A DNA stretch of 64,000 nt from Martelella mediterranea (lineage in GTDB: Bacteria; Pseudomonadota; Alphaproteobacteria; Rhizobiales; Rhizobiaceae). Under the pieces are notes generated by a model, which ran no database searches, was not told the origin of the DNA, and saw only the letters and a program-made list of their open reading frames with translations. Each line of letters starts with the position of its first letter. Position 1 is the first letter of the stretch. Shown here piece after piece: positions 1-9,936 of the stretch. A program made the position numbers and the translations under genes. Where the stretch lies: positions 1-64,000 of the forward strand of contig NZ_SMAR01000004.1 in assembly GCF_004342225.1 (NCBI RefSeq), given 5' to 3'.

Positions 1-197
1 GGGGCGAGTTTGCCGCCGCCTTTCGGGCGACCCATGGGGCTCGGCTCCACAGAACCGGTCTCATCCAGCCGCTTCTGCAGCCGGACGGCCGTCGCCGCGG
101 AAATCGCAAACTGTTCGGCTGCAGCGCGCCGGGATTTGCCTTGTGCGATTGCATCCGTCACACGGCGACGGAGGTCAACGGAAAGAGCTCGGGTCAT
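1..197 (-). CDS. IS630-type transposase, N-terminal part (cut by window edge)
   Basis: The minus-strand reading starts at the ATG whose first base is 197 and runs off the left edge after about 65 codons. It begins MTRALSVDLRRRV and continues with a helix-turn-helix region (AAAEQFAISAATAVRLQKR) and the GRPKGG segment, a pattern I know from the N-terminal, DNA-binding half of IS630-family transposases. A purine-rich ribosome binding site (AAGGAG) lies just upstream of the start. The catalytic DDE half would lie to the left, outside the window, so I cannot tell whether the element is complete. Confidence 0.8.
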   Translation of the reverse strand, partial: MTRALSVDLRRRVTDAIAQGKSRRAAAEQFAISAATAVRLQKRLDETGSVEPSPMGRPKGGGKLA

Positions 198-342
198 CGG
201 AAATCTCCTTTGACACAGGGAATCACAAATCAAACCAAAACGGAATCCCATACGATTCATTCATCGCGCCTGACGCTCTAGAGCATTTCGCAGTCACATG
301 GAAACATCTGACGTCCGCGAAAATGTGTCAAAACAAAGAGAT

Positions 343-381
343 AGAGCGGTTGCGCGTTTCCATGAAAGGCGGAACCGCTCT
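343..381. repeat. Intergenic palindrome, Rhizobiales type
   Basis: AGAGCGGTT (343-351) is matched by its inverted copy AACCGCTCT (373-381), making a 9-bp stem around a 21-nt loop. A TCTAGAGCATTTC string sits about 60 bases to the left. Similar gagcgtttcc-type palindromes occur at 37265-37297. I read it as a dispersed extragenic repeat; it may also end transcription of the amidotransferase gene, although there is no long T run. The rest of 198-403 shows no gene. Confidence 0.5.
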
Positions 382-403
382 AACCCCGAGGTTGCTGCTT
401 CAA

Positions 404-1132
404 TCAGCTCGCTTCCGTGAAGACATGATCCAGAAAGCCGTCGAGCCAGGCTTTCAGCGCCCGGTCATGCAACATCCGTCCTTCCAGGTGCAGATGTCCC
501 GGCTGTGCTTTTGGCAAGGTAAAACGCTCTGCGCCGCGCACGACCCAGCTTTGCATCATCATCCGGGTCAGCTCGGCATGGAACTGGACGCCGTATGCAT
601 GCTTTCCATAGCGAAACGCTTGATTGGGGTAGAGGTCGCCCTCGGCCAGAAGGTCAGCGCCGTGCGGCAGCTCAAAGCCCTCACGATGAAACTGATAGAC
701 CATGGACGGCCATTTCATCATCAGACGACCATTACGCGTGGGGCGAATGGGATACCATCCGATCTCAACCGATCCGTCCTTATTGCCGTAAACATTGGCG
801 CCAAGGTGCCGGGCAAGCATTTGTGCCCCAAGGCAAATGCCAAGGAAAGGGCGGTTTTCTTTCAGCGGTATATCAACCCAGTTGATTTCGCGGCGAACGA
901 AATCTTCGTTGTCGTTGGCGCTCATCGGGCCACCAAAGATGACCGCACCACTATGATCTGCAAGTGTTTCAGGCAATTTCTGCCCGAGTGCCGGGCGACG
1001 GATATCAAGGGCGAACCCCTTCTGCATCAAGATCTGACCGACGCGTCCGGGGGTTGAGCGCTCCTGATGCAGCACGATCAGCATCGGTCTTCTGTGCTTA
1101 TTGATTTCCGGCGTCACCGGTGTCTCCTTCAT
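404..1132 (-). CDS. Class I glutamine amidotransferase (GMP-synthase-like)
   Basis: A 242-residue protein with the full glutaminase triad of class I amidotransferases: the nucleophile Cys100 in GICLGAQ, and His185 and Glu187 in QFHAEL. The GGPMSAND turn (67-74) would form the oxyanion region. It has no ATP-pyrophosphatase domain, so it is a stand-alone glutamine hydrolase of the type often labelled GMP synthase-like; the substrate is unknown. I chose the start at 1132 (MKETPVTP) rather than the longer 1171 start, because the longer one intrudes further into the upstream TerB gene. It still overlaps that gene by 35 bases, which points to coupled expression. Confidence 0.85.
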   Translation of the reverse strand: MKETPVTPEINKHRRPMLIVLHQERSTPGRVGQILMQKGFALDIRRPALGQKLPETLADHSGAVIFGGPMSANDNEDFVRREINWVDIPLKENRPFLGICLGAQMLARHLGANVYGNKDGSVEIGWYPIRPTRNGRLMMKWPSMVYQFHREGFELPHGADLLAEGDLYPNQAFRYGKHAYGVQFHAELTRMMMQSWVVRGAERFTLPKAQPGHLHLEGRMLHDRALKAWLDGFLDHVFTEAS

Positions 1133-1592
1133 CGTCCATCTGAGCGCGTTCGCGCGCAGCCTGTCTCTCAAGAACGCGCTCGCGACCTGAAACCCCGATC
1201 AGTTCAGAAATACGCCAGACGACATTGTCTTCCATTTCGTTTCGCTTTCCATCAGCATAAGCGATATCCCACAACAGCCCGATAAGCCGTACCCGCTGCT
1301 CTTCATCGAGATGTCGCTTCACATCCGAAGTAAAGCGATAAAAATCAACAGCTTCATTCCCGGCAGTTTCACCTGCTGCAATCAGCTCATCGAGCTTGCT
1401 GCCATGAAGGCTGTATTTTTCTTCGAGGAGGTCCTTGAGGCGACGCTGCTCACTTTCGCTGACGATACCGTCGGCTTCCATAACCTGATAGCAAAGTGCC
1501 ACAACTGCGACCCGCGCATCATCAGGCTTCTGATCTTTATGGCTGCTGTCGTCTCCGATCTCTTGGAGAAACCTGCTGATTCTATCAAACAT
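1098..1592 (-). CDS. TerB-like (tellurite-resistance-type) protein
   Basis: A 164-residue acidic protein. The layout resembles the alpha-helical TerB fold: an early VAVVALCYQVMEADG block followed by EEKY and IAYADGKRNEMED, with the acidic AD/DG pairs that in TerB bind metal. The tail after residue 140 is highly charged and probably disordered. The product is soluble and carries no signal peptide. Its 3' end overlaps the start of the amidotransferase gene, so the two are probably one transcript. Function in this lineage is unknown; the family name does not prove a role in tellurite resistance. Confidence 0.75.
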   Translation of the reverse strand: MFDRISRFLQEIGDDSSHKDQKPDDARVAVVALCYQVMEADGIVSESEQRRLKDLLEEKYSLHGSKLDELIAAGETAGNEAVDFYRFTSDVKRHLDEEQRVRLIGLLWDIAYADGKRNEMEDNVVWRISELIGVSGRERVLERQAARERAQMDDEGDTGDAGNQ

Positions 1593-1712
1593 ATATGTTC
1601 CCGTGTCTGGCGCGGTTTTAGCGATAAACTGAAATCTGGTCTTTCATATGGAAATAGATTATAATCAAGACACCGGTCAAATGACCGATTGGCAATAATC
1701 CCGTCAGACGAC

Positions 1713-3497
1713 TCAGAAGTAGCGATGCTTTTTTCGCTCGGCTTCGACGTCTTCGTCAGAGCTGACACCCGGATCGTCGGGCGAGCGACCGCCGAAAGGC
1801 GAGAGAACCGGGTCTTCCCGCTCATCATCCTGTTCGGTCTCAGGTTCGGCGGCTTCATCAGCTTTTATAGAAGGCTCTGACTTTTGTGATCTCTTCGTTT
1901 CCTCACTGTGATCGGGCTTTTCGGCAGACGAATGGTCCGGCGTATTTTCGGCTTCTGGAGCGGTCTCAGGCGTTTCGGTCTTCTTGGTTGACCGCTCCTG
2001 ATGTGGTTCACCGCTTTCAGGCTCAGTAGCTTCGGATTTCTCCGTGGTTTTGATATCGTGTTCAACGACTTTCGCCGTCTCTGGCTGCTTGTCAGACTTG
2101 GTTTCTTCAACCGTATCCTTGTCATCGCGCCTGGCACCACCGATCGGGGGGAGGCTTTTTAAGGCGGCATCAAGCCGGCTGGACGTACCTTCTTCCAAAG
2201 GTGTTTCCACTTCACCGTAAGGGGTCTTCCACTCGAAAACGTCGATTTTCCCGGTCGCAGGAGAGAACGGGCGCCAGTATTCGGAAACAAGACCGTCAGC
2301 CACCCATGTTGGGTCCCGTTCTGCCTTGAGTGCCTGCGCCATCCAGTGTCGAACGCGCCCCTGATCGCCGGTTTCGACCTCTTCAATATCAGCCAGTAGC
2401 AGGAATGCACTTTCCCGCGGAGCCATCCTGGCGGTTGCCTCCGCCTTCTGCCGGGCCTTGGAAAATTCGCGGGCGTCCAGTGCTGCACGGGCAACAAGCA
2501 GAAGGGACACCGGATTGTTGGGCTTGAGAGCTTCCAGTTTTTCCGCGCGTTTCAGCCGGTCGACAGCCGTATCGCCGCCTCGGGCACGAATATAAAGTGT
2601 ACCGATTTGCGGATGCGGCTCTTTCTTCCACACCATTTCCAGAACACCGGCAGATTTGCGCACATTGCCCTGCGCAAGATAAGCTTTCGCCGCGATGATG
2701 GCCGCGGGCTGAAAATCATCGCGCAGCTTGAGTGCCTGCAGCGCATCGGCTGCCGCCGCTTTCGGTTCGGTTTCCAGTTTGCTTTCTGCCCGCGCGGTTA
2801 AAAGAACAGCCTTCAGGCGCGCTGACTTTTGCTTGTTCGTGACTTTTGCGGCGCGTTGTTGATCCAGAAGCCGGATCGCGTCATCCCAGCGGCCCTGTCT
2901 CGTGCGTGTTTCCAGAGTGGCCTGTGCGGCCCATGCCAGATAGGGCGCCTTGTCGGCGGCCCGCTCGGCATATTGTTGTGCGGCTTCATCCGCGCCGAGA
3001 CGTTTGGCTTCCAGATAGAGACCACGCAGGCCCAGTTCTTCTGTCTCCGGATCTTCCGACATGGATTCAAACAGTCGGCGTGCGTCATCGTGATTGCCCG
3101 CAATCAGGGCCACTTGTGCATCCAGAACATGGATCAGCGGTTCCTGATCGGCTCTCAGAAGCGCATGTGCGCGGGTGCTCATTTTGCGTGCCAGCACCAG
3201 ATTTCCGGAACCGGCCGCGATCAGGCCCGTTGAGATCGCCTGATAACCCCGGTCGCGTTTACGCGCTCTGAAATAACGGCGCACACTGTTCGGCGATGTC
3301 CAGATGGCACTTATCAGCCACCAGATCACCATAACAGCCACAATCAGGGCAATCAGGAGCACAAGTGCGGTCGTCAGCGGCGTCTGGAACAGTTGTCCCT
3401 GCCATTGCAGTGAAAGTTCACCGGGGCGGTCGGCAAACCATGAGAAGCCGAGCCCGAAGGCCAGAACAATGATCGCGAAGAAAAGCAGTCTGAGCAT
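1713..3497 (-). CDS. hemY: HemY-type membrane protein with TPR region
   Basis: A 594-residue protein. Residues 1-22 and about 40-65 are hydrophobic and would form the two membrane spans of the HemY N-terminal domain; the motif SPNSVRRYFRARKRDRGYQAI follows at the membrane exit and is characteristic. The next 300 residues are alanine-rich helices of TPR type. The last 150 residues are a low-complexity acidic and lysine-rich tail (repeated ETEKS/EKPDHSEE-like runs). It lies in the order hemC-hemD-mitofilin-like-hemY, the usual Rhizobiales arrangement. This is not the Bacillus HemY oxidase; its biochemical role is unknown beyond association with tetrapyrrole genes. Confidence 0.88.
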   Translation of the reverse strand: MLRLLFFAIIVLAFGLGFSWFADRPGELSLQWQGQLFQTPLTTALVLLIALIVAVMVIWWLISAIWTSPNSVRRYFRARKRDRGYQAISTGLIAAGSGNLVLARKMSTRAHALLRADQEPLIHVLDAQVALIAGNHDDARRLFESMSEDPETEELGLRGLYLEAKRLGADEAAQQYAERAADKAPYLAWAAQATLETRTRQGRWDDAIRLLDQQRAAKVTNKQKSARLKAVLLTARAESKLETEPKAAAADALQALKLRDDFQPAAIIAAKAYLAQGNVRKSAGVLEMVWKKEPHPQIGTLYIRARGGDTAVDRLKRAEKLEALKPNNPVSLLLVARAALDAREFSKARQKAEATARMAPRESAFLLLADIEEVETGDQGRVRHWMAQALKAERDPTWVADGLVSEYWRPFSPATGKIDVFEWKTPYGEVETPLEEGTSSRLDAALKSLPPIGGARRDDKDTVEETKSDKQPETAKVVEHDIKTTEKSEATEPESGEPHQERSTKKTETPETAPEAENTPDHSSAEKPDHSEETKRSQKSEPSIKADEAAEPETEQDDEREDPVLSPFGGRSPDDPGVSSDEDVEAERKKHRYF

Positions 3498-3512
3498 GAT
3501 ACGGCCTCCTCC

Positions 3513-4943
3513 CTAGTTTGCCTGATCGGGCTGGCCGGCTTGTCCGGTCATGCTGCCAATGGCCTGTTGCAAGGTTTTGGCGACCAGTGTGTCGGCGGTA
3601 ATGCGGGCATTGAGCGCCGTTTCAAAGGAAGAGGAAACCTCTTTCGAAGCTGCCGGAAGTTTGTTCCATTCGTTTGCCGCTTTTTGCAGCTCACCGATTT
3701 TCAGATCATTTTCGATCCGGGCCACAATTGCCGGTGTGCTGTCGCCTTCAACGTTGCCAACCGGACGCACCGTGATCAGCCCTTTCGCGCTGCTGATGAG
3801 GCGCCTGACAACGCCCTCATCCTGCGCTGGCTGATCCGCCGCCCGGATGATGCTGTCTGCTAGCCCGGTGAACTGGCTTGTCAGCTGCTCGCGGGTCGGA
3901 ATGCCACTGGCGGCCATATCGGAAAGCTGCTGAAGCGCTGCGTCATCGGGCGAAACCTGACGATAGGTTTTAAGCTCGCGTGCAAAACTCCCGCCACGAT
4001 CAATCGCAGAACTTAGCCCGGCAGCAGCAATTGCACGGGCGACAATGAGGTCTTTGCCGGGTTGATCGATTTTCTTTTCAAGCGCGGCGATCTTGCCGTT
4101 GAGCTGATCTGCCTGAGACGAAAGACTGCCTTTCAGGTCTGATAGGCCAGATTGTAACGACTGGACTGTGCCGGTGTCGCTTGTCAGCGAAGATTTCAGG
4201 CTGGCAATCTCAGCCTCCAGATCCGAAACCGTTTTCTGCAGTTCGGGCGAGGCACCGCTTGCGCTGCCCGATGACGAAGCCGCTTTGCTGGCAGCCTCGC
4301 TGACGCTCTGGAGCTTCTTTTGAAGCGTCGCAACATCTTCCTGCAACTGTGACACTGCGGCGGCGCTGGCACTGGCCGCCTGATTCGAACCGGAAGCCAT
4401 GCCGTTAATCTGCTCGCGCAGCTCGTTCATGCCGCTTTCGAAGCGTGCTTCAATGCTGCCGTTTTGGGCGCCACCCAGAAGCCCGAATGATTGCAATACC
4501 AGGCCGCCAACAAGGACGACGGCGCCACCAGCTACGCCAGCGGCGAGAAGCGGTATCAGTCCCGCTTTGTTACGCTCCGGCTTTTCTTCCACGCTGGACT
4601 GCTGATCTAAGGTATCCTTATCCGCCGTTTTTCCGGCGTCCTGGTCTGCATCATGTTCGGAAGCCTGGGCTGGGCGCGCGTTTGACCTTTCGCTGCCAAC
4701 ATCATCTTCATCGGTGTCGCCTGAGGCCTCTTCCCGGTTGTCTTCGCTGCCATGTTCTTCATGGCGCTTGATCGCAGCTGCCACATCAGCCATGGCCGTT
4801 TTGACAGCTTCATCATTTTCTTTTGGCGCAGCGGGGCCGTCTGCTGATCCACTCGTATCCTGCGTCACATTTTCAGCAGATGTCTGGTGTTCCTCGTTGT
4901 TTTCTTGTTTTTTTGGCGGCTGTGACGGCGTGTCGGAAACCAT
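3513..4943 (-). CDS. Mitofilin-like / COG4223 membrane protein
   Basis: A 476-residue protein. The first 115 residues are charged and low in complexity, followed by one strong membrane span (GLIPLLAAGVAGGAVVLVGG) and a long coiled coil (about 160-290) rich in Ser, Gln and Ala. The C-terminal part resembles the mitofilin/COG4223 family found in alphaproteobacteria between hemD and hemY. I use the ATG at 4943 because it has the ribosome site AGAAGAGG just upstream; an in-frame ATG at 5048 would extend it into weak sequence. Mitofilin relatives shape inner membranes, so a structural role is likely but only inferred. Confidence 0.85.
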   Translation of the reverse strand: MVSDTPSQPPKKQENNEEHQTSAENVTQDTSGSADGPAAPKENDEAVKTAMADVAAAIKRHEEHGSEDNREEASGDTDEDDVGSERSNARPAQASEHDADQDAGKTADKDTLDQQSSVEEKPERNKAGLIPLLAAGVAGGAVVLVGGLVLQSFGLLGGAQNGSIEARFESGMNELREQINGMASGSNQAASASAAAVSQLQEDVATLQKKLQSVSEAASKAASSSGSASGASPELQKTVSDLEAEIASLKSSLTSDTGTVQSLQSGLSDLKGSLSSQADQLNGKIAALEKKIDQPGKDLIVARAIAAAGLSSAIDRGGSFARELKTYRQVSPDDAALQQLSDMAASGIPTREQLTSQFTGLADSIIRAADQPAQDEGVVRRLISSAKGLITVRPVGNVEGDSTPAIVARIENDLKIGELQKAANEWNKLPAASKEVSSSFETALNARITADTLVAKTLQQAIGSMTGQAGQPDQAN

Positions 4944-5053
4944 TGCTACCTCTTCTGCGCTTACTGCAACATAAGTTAGAGGGCAGAGTGCTTTTAGAAA
5001 AGGGTTTTGTTCAGGCGAAAACTTCAACCACGCGGTTAGACGTCGCAAATCGC

Positions 5054-5785
5054 CTATGTTTCGGCCAAAAGAGCAAGAAGTCTTGGCTCATCTGGGCTGT
5101 GGGCAATGGATATATTTGGCGAAAACTCAGCGGGAATAGCCTCTGCTACCTTCCGGCTGATGCACAGAAGGCGCATGCATTTTTCCGAAGAGGCGATATA
5201 CCGCATCACATTGAGCGAGAAAAAACGTTGAGCTGCAGCGCGGGAATAGAACAGAACGGCTGACGGCGATTGATCTCGCATCAGATTTTCAAGGTCATAC
5301 GCGGCATATTCAATCGGCTGCATGACGTAGACAGTCGCTGTCTCAAAATCGATTCCAAGCTGATGGAGCGTGTTTTCAAAGTCCGGAGCACGTGGACTTC
5401 CCGCCAGATAGAGAAGCGGAGAAGCGGCTGGGCTGGATGGCAGATATCCGGCAATGGTTCTGGCCAGCGACTGCCCGTCACCTTTGCCGGTGATGATATG
5501 GGTAAAACCGGTGCCGCGGGCAATGCACGCGGTGCGCTGCCCAACTGCGAAGACCGGTTTGTCTGCCAAAAAGGCGAGGCCCTCGCCAATGCTGAAGCCC
5601 GAAAGTGCTTCAGAACTGGTAATCGCAAGGGCCGACCAGTTGCGTCGCTTGAGAAAATCGAGCCGGGTGGCATCAAAGTGTTCTGGCTGAAACAGAGGCA
5701 GGCTGACCGGTTGATACCCCATGGCCGAAAGACGTGCACAGGTTCTGCGGGCTTTAGCCTCCGGCCGGGTCACCAGAACGCGCAA
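5054..5785 (-). CDS. hemD: Uroporphyrinogen-III synthase
   Basis: A 243-residue protein matching HemD in length and layout. It opens with VLVTRPE, then shows LAITSSEAL in the first domain, AVGQRTA before the linker, LYLAGSP at the start of the second domain and VLFYSRAAAQRFF later. HemD closes hydroxymethylbilane, with inversion of ring D, to give uroporphyrinogen III, the branch point to heme, siroheme and cobalamin. It follows hemC by 12 bases on the same strand, so the two enzymes of consecutive steps are co-transcribed. Confidence 0.93.
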   Translation of the reverse strand: MRVLVTRPEAKARRTCARLSAMGYQPVSLPLFQPEHFDATRLDFLKRRNWSALAITSSEALSGFSIGEGLAFLADKPVFAVGQRTACIARGTGFTHIITGKGDGQSLARTIAGYLPSSPAASPLLYLAGSPRAPDFENTLHQLGIDFETATVYVMQPIEYAAYDLENLMRDQSPSAVLFYSRAAAQRFFSLNVMRYIASSEKCMRLLCISRKVAEAIPAEFSPNISIAHSPDEPRLLALLAET

Positions 5786-5797
5786 ATCGACACTCCC

Positions 5798-6727
5798 TTA
5801 CGACCAGTCTTCGAAAAATCCGGAACCGGCACGCTCACGAAGCTTGTCTCCGGCCCATTTGCCGAGCTTGACGGCCTCTGTGCGCATGCCATCGGTCGCG
5901 ATATCGAAGGCTTTGCTGCCATCGGGCTTAAGAATCATGCCCGAAAATGACAGGCGCTCATTAAAACAACGGGCATAGGCGGCTATCGGCGTGCGGCAGG
6001 AGCCATCGAGAGCGGCCAGAAATGCCCGCTCACAGGCAACCGCATCGACAGTATCGCGGTCGTTTACCGGCGCCAGAAGGTCGCTGATGCGGCTGTCATT
6101 TTCACGCTGTTCGATGCAGATGGCCCCCTGCGCAGGCGCAGGCAGAAAATCGCGGACACTTAAAACTTCGGTGGCAACGTCATCCATACCAAGGCGCATC
6201 AGCCCGGCATTGGCCAGAAACGTTCCGTCCACCTGACCTTCTTTCAGTTTATTCAGTCGCGTCTGAACCGAGCCGCGAAACATCACGACCTCGATATCCG
6301 GGCGAAGACGGCGAATCAGGGCTTGTCGTCTTAAAGAGGACGAGCCGACCACCGCGCCTTCTGGCAGTTCGGACAACTTGTCGACCTTGCCGCCGATAAA
6401 GGCATCGCGTGGATCTGCACGCGGCAGAAATGTCGAAAGTGTGAGGCCAGCCGGCAGAACTGTCGGCATGTCTTTGGATGAGTGAACGGCAAAATCGAGT
6501 TCGCCGGAGAGAAGCTGGGCTTCCAGCTCTTCAGTGAATAGGCCCTTGCCGCCGATGGCTGAAAGCGGGCGATCGGTAATCCGGTCACCTTTTGTGGACA
6601 GAACCACAATTTCAAACATCTCCTGCGGCAGAGAGTGGGCTTGCATCAGCCGGTCGCGCGCTTCATAAGCTTGAGCCAGCGCCAGCGGGCTGCCGCGTGT
6701 TCCGATCCTGTAAGGTTTCGTTTGCAT
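5798..6727 (-). CDS. hemC: Porphobilinogen deaminase
   Basis: A 309-residue cytoplasmic enzyme. It shows the N-terminal [13 protein letters not shown], the HSSKDMP active-site region, GSSSLRRQA for substrate binding and, near residue 245, the dipyrromethane cofactor cysteine in [13 protein letters not shown]. HemC joins four porphobilinogen molecules into hydroxymethylbilane. It is the first gene of the minus-strand heme operon and is divergent from tsaD; only about 70 bases separate the two starts and must hold both promoters. Confidence 0.96.
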   Translation of the reverse strand: MQTKPYRIGTRGSPLALAQAYEARDRLMQAHSLPQEMFEIVVLSTKGDRITDRPLSAIGGKGLFTEELEAQLLSGELDFAVHSSKDMPTVLPAGLTLSTFLPRADPRDAFIGGKVDKLSELPEGAVVGSSSLRRQALIRRLRPDIEVVMFRGSVQTRLNKLKEGQVDGTFLANAGLMRLGMDDVATEVLSVRDFLPAPAQGAICIEQRENDSRISDLLAPVNDRDTVDAVACERAFLAALDGSCRTPIAAYARCFNERLSFSGMILKPDGSKAFDIATDGMRTEAVKLGKWAGDKLRERAGSGFFEDWS

Positions 6728-6799
6728 CCTGCTTCCACCATTGCTACCGCAAGCTCTCTAACTCCGATTGCGGCTGGCCGCAAACGATCGTCAGAACCG

Positions 6800-7900
6800 A
6801 TGGAAAAAAAGACACTCTTTCTTGGCCTTGAATCCAGCTGCGATGAAACGGCAGCCGCTGTCGTTGCGCGCTATCCGGATGGTCGTGGCGAGATCCTCGC
6901 CGATGTGGTTTTAAGTCAGCTGGAAGAACATGCTGCCTTCGGCGGTGTCGTTCCAGAGATCGCAGCTCGTGCGCATGTCGAGGCCATGGACAGGCTTCTG
7001 GCCGAAGCACTGCAAAAGGCTGAGGTGACACCGAATGCGCTTGATGGTGTTGCTGCAACCGTCGGGCCGGGGCTGATCGGCGGACTGATTGTTGGTGCCA
7101 TGACCGGCAAGGCCGTTGCCTATGCTGCGGAGAAGCCTTTTTACGGTATCAATCATCTGGAAGGCCATGCGCTGACCGCGCGGCTGACCGAGGGTGTTTC
7201 CTTTCCATATCTCATGTTGCTTGTGTCCGGCGGTCATACGCAGATCGTGCTGGTCAAAGGCGTGGGACGGTATGAGCGCTGGGGCACAACGATCGATGAC
7301 GCGCTCGGAGAAGCTTTTGACAAGACGGCGAAGCTTTTGGGTCTGGGGTATCCAGGCGGTCCGAATGTCGAGGCCGCGGCGAAGAATGGCGATACCAAGC
7401 GGATTGCATTGCCGCGACCGCTGAAAGGTGAAGCGCGGCTTGATTTCTCGTTTTCTGGTCTCAAAACGGCTGTTCGGCAGGCAGCGCAGGCCATGGCGCC
7501 GCTTTCTGATCAGGATATTGCAGATATTTGCGCAGCCTTTCAAAAAGCGGTTGCCGATACGCTGGAAGATCGTATCCGCCGCTCGCTGAAGCGCTTTAAG
7601 GATGAGCGACTGTCAAGCGAGAGTGAAATGCCCGCTCTCGTGGTCGCAGGTGGCGTGGCGGCCAACAGCGCTATTCGCCAGATGCTCACGGCGCTCTGCA
7701 ATCGCGAAGGGTTTTCCTTTGTCGCGCCGCCGGTGCGGCTGTGTACGGATAATGCGGTGATGATTGCCTGGGCAGGGCTGGAGCGGGCCGCCGCCGGGCT
7801 GCAAGATAATGATATGACGATGCCGGTGCGTTCGCGCTGGCCATTGGATCCATCCGCGACCGCGTTGATCGGTAGCGGAAAGAAAGGTGCAAAAGCATGA
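6800..7900 (+). CDS. tsaD: tRNA N6-adenosine threonylcarbamoyltransferase TsaD
   Basis: A 366-residue protein of the Kae1/TsaD family. It begins [17 protein letters not shown], has the metal-binding pair in [10 protein letters not shown], the [10 protein letters not shown] phosphate loop and the [10 protein letters not shown] segment near the end. TsaD transfers the threonylcarbamoyl group to A37 of tRNAs that read ANN codons. The start at 6800 places the [10 protein letters not shown] motif at the usual position; an upstream in-frame start at 6635 would overlap hemC. Its last bases overlap gpsA as ATGA, so translation is coupled. Confidence 0.97.
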   Translation: MEKKTLFLGLESSCDETAAAVVARYPDGRGEILADVVLSQLEEHAAFGGVVPEIAARAHVEAMDRLLAEALQKAEVTPNALDGVAATVGPGLIGGLIVGAMTGKAVAYAAEKPFYGINHLEGHALTARLTEGVSFPYLMLLVSGGHTQIVLVKGVGRYERWGTTIDDALGEAFDKTAKLLGLGYPGGPNVEAAAKNGDTKRIALPRPLKGEARLDFSFSGLKTAVRQAAQAMAPLSDQDIADICAAFQKAVADTLEDRIRRSLKRFKDERLSSESEMPALVVAGGVAANSAIRQMLTALCNREGFSFVAPPVRLCTDNAVMIAWAGLERAAAGLQDNDMTMPVRSRWPLDPSATALIGSGKKGAKA

Positions 7901-8883
7901 GTGACGTCAAGAAAACCGTGGTCGTTGGATCCGGTTCATTCGGCACAGCGCTGGCAGCTGTTTTCGCGCTTGAAGGTGAAGACGAAGTCACACTTCTGGG
8001 GCGCAACGCCGTTTTGATGGAAATGCTGGCTGAAACCCGCGAGCACCCGAAAGCGCTGCCGGGTATAACACTCCCAAAGGCGCTTGATTTTACAATGGAT
8101 CCATCTGTTCTGGAGGCTGCCGATACCATTGTTCTGGCCGTGCCTGCACAGGCCCAGCGCGCCGCATCGCTCTACTATGCGCCATATCTTAACCCGGAAG
8201 CGGTCATTATTTCGGCTTCCAAGGGCATTGAACGGTCCACCGGCCGGCTGATTACCGATGTTCTCAATGAAACGCTGCCGCATCATCATGCCGGCGCGCT
8301 TTCCGGGCCCGGTTTTGCGATTGATCTGGCGCGCGGCAAGCCGATTGCCATGGCGCTGGCGTTCAGGAGCAGGGCGCTTGCGCGGGACACAGCAGAAATC
8401 CTGTCCGGACGAACGTTCCGCATTTACGCCTCTGGTGATCCTGTTGGCGTTCAGATTGGCGGCGCACTGAAAAATGTTCTGGCGATCGCCTGCGGCATTG
8501 TTGAAGGCGCCGAGCTGGGCGAAAGCGCGCGGGCGGCCCTGATTTCGCGTGGGCTGGCGGAAATGTCCCGGCTTGCTGTTGCTATGGGCGGGGAGGCCGA
8601 CACAGTGCGCGGCCTTTCAGGACTTGGTGATCTGGTGCTGACCGGTTCGTCGCGGCAGTCGCGCAATTTCCGTTATGGTGTGGCACTGGCTGAAGGCAAT
8701 TTCGACAGTGTGAACGCGGCACTGGTCGAAGGTGTTTACAGTGCCTCAGTCGCGAATGAGCTGGCTGCAGAACATGGTGTTCAGATGCCGATTTCAAATG
8801 CCGTTGCGCGCGTGCTGGACGGCAAGCTTGGCATTGCCGATGCACTCGATGAGCTGATGACCCGACCGATTACGACGGAATAA
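7897..8883 (+). CDS. gpsA: Glycerol-3-phosphate dehydrogenase (NAD(P)+)
   Basis: A 328-residue enzyme. The dinucleotide loop [16 protein letters not shown] is at the N-terminus. [15 protein letters not shown] and the catalytic lysine block [17 protein letters not shown] follow, then [10 protein letters not shown]. It reduces dihydroxyacetone phosphate to sn-glycerol 3-phosphate for phospholipid synthesis. It overlaps tsaD by four bases and is followed after 16 bases by the YciI gene, behind the ribosome site AGAGGAG. Confidence 0.96.
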   Translation: MSDVKKTVVVGSGSFGTALAAVFALEGEDEVTLLGRNAVLMEMLAETREHPKALPGITLPKALDFTMDPSVLEAADTIVLAVPAQAQRAASLYYAPYLNPEAVIISASKGIERSTGRLITDVLNETLPHHHAGALSGPGFAIDLARGKPIAMALAFRSRALARDTAEILSGRTFRIYASGDPVGVQIGGALKNVLAIACGIVEGAELGESARAALISRGLAEMSRLAVAMGGEADTVRGLSGLGDLVLTGSSRQSRNFRYGVALAEGNFDSVNAALVEGVYSASVANELAAEHGVQMPISNAVARVLDGKLGIADALDELMTRPITTE

Positions 8884-8899
8884 AAGAGGAGAACCAAGA

Positions 8900-9193
8900 A
8901 TGCTATTTGCTGTTTTGTGTAAGGATAAGCCTGAACACATTCATCTCCGCATGGAAACCCGCCCGCGTCATCTGGAGTGGGTGGATGGGCTCAATGAAAA
9001 GGGCACGCTGAAAATTGCCGGGCCGTTTCTGGATGCGGAGGAAAAACCCTGCGGTTCCATGCTTCTGATCGAAGCCGTCGATCAGGCGTCGGCTGAAGCG
9101 ATTGCCGCTGAGGACCCTTACGGCAAAGCCGGGCTGTTTGAAAGTGTCGATGTCAAGTCCTTCAAGTGGCTCTATAATAATCCGGAGGCCTGA
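8900..9193 (+). CDS. YciI-like protein
   Basis: A 97-residue protein of the YCII family, a small ferredoxin-like fold. It opens MLFAVLCKDKP, has HLEWVDGLNEKG with the conserved histidine-aspartate region, then GPFLDAEEKPCGSMLLIEA and AEDPYGKAGLF. The biochemical function of most YciI proteins is not known. Its place between gpsA and the EVE-domain gene is conserved in Rhizobiales, and only five bases separate it from the next start. Confidence 0.9.
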   Translation: MLFAVLCKDKPEHIHLRMETRPRHLEWVDGLNEKGTLKIAGPFLDAEEKPCGSMLLIEAVDQASAEAIAAEDPYGKAGLFESVDVKSFKWLYNNPEA

Positions 9194-9198
9194 AACGC

Positions 9199-9633
9199 AT
9201 GGCATACTGGTTGTTTAAGTCCGAACCCTTCAAGTTCTCCTGGGATATGCTGAAAGCCAAGGGAAAGGCAGGCGAAGAGTGGGATGGTGTGCGCAATTAC
9301 CAGGCCCGCAACAATATGCGGGCGATGCAGATTGGCGACAAAGGCTTTTTCTATCACTCTAATGAAGGGCTGGAAGTCGTCGGAATTTGTGAAGTTTGCG
9401 CACTGGTGCATCACGACTCGACCACGGATGATCCGCGCTGGGAATGCGTCGATATCCGTGCCGTCCGGGATATGCCGAAGCCGGTGACGCTTAAGGATGT
9501 GAAGGCCAATCCGGCCCTCGCTGACATGTCACTTGTTACCTCGATGCGGCTTTCGGTTCAGCCGGTGAAGGAAGACGAATGGCTGGAAGTCTGCCGCATG
9601 GGCGGCCTCGACAACCCGCCGATGTCGGATTAG
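9199..9633 (+). CDS. EVE-domain protein
   Basis: A 144-residue protein that is nearly all one EVE domain, starting AYWLFKSEP. It continues with WDGVRNYQARNNMRAM and IGDKGFFYHSN, the segment that lines the ligand pocket, and ends near GGLDNP. EVE domains belong to the PUA-like fold and bind modified bases in nucleic acids; the ligand here is unknown. It is the fourth gene of the tsaD-gpsA-YciI-EVE run. Confidence 0.92.
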   Translation: MAYWLFKSEPFKFSWDMLKAKGKAGEEWDGVRNYQARNNMRAMQIGDKGFFYHSNEGLEVVGICEVCALVHHDSTTDDPRWECVDIRAVRDMPKPVTLKDVKANPALADMSLVTSMRLSVQPVKEDEWLEVCRMGGLDNPPMSD

Positions 9634-9664
9634 CCTGCCTGAAGTTTTTATCGGAGGCATGGTC

Positions 9665-9898
9665 ATGAACGGATATGAGCACGGTGGCGGTTTCTGGATG
9701 ATGGCCAACTGGGGCATCTGGCAGCTCGCGATTGCCTTTCTGATCTGGTGGCTGATTTTCGGCTGGCCGGTTGCTCGCATTCTTCGGCGCATGGGCTTTT
9801 CCGGCTTCTGGGTGCTGCTTTGTTTTGTGCCGCTCGGCAACATCATCGGGCTGTGGGTTTTGGCAACCACGCGCTGGCCGGGCGCTGAAAAAGACTGA
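9665..9898 (+). CDS. Small membrane protein, unknown
   Basis: A 77-residue protein with two hydrophobic spans (about 15-35 and 48-68) and a short charged end, rich in Trp and Gly. It has no motif I can name. I prefer the ATG at 9665 because GGAGG at 9653-9657 lies seven bases before it; the ATG at 9659 would be too close. It follows the EVE gene by 31 bases and may be the last member of that transcript. Confidence 0.6.
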   Translation: MNGYEHGGGFWMMANWGIWQLAIAFLIWWLIFGWPVARILRRMGFSGFWVLLCFVPLGNIIGLWVLATTRWPGAEKD

Positions 9899-9936
9899 GT
9901 TTTCTGCCGAATAACGAATAATTCTGCTTTCTTTTC

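Noticed and set aside
143-1057. A 304-codon plus-strand frame opposite the amidotransferase
   Set aside because: It shadows a gene with a complete catalytic triad on the other strand and shows no protein family pattern.
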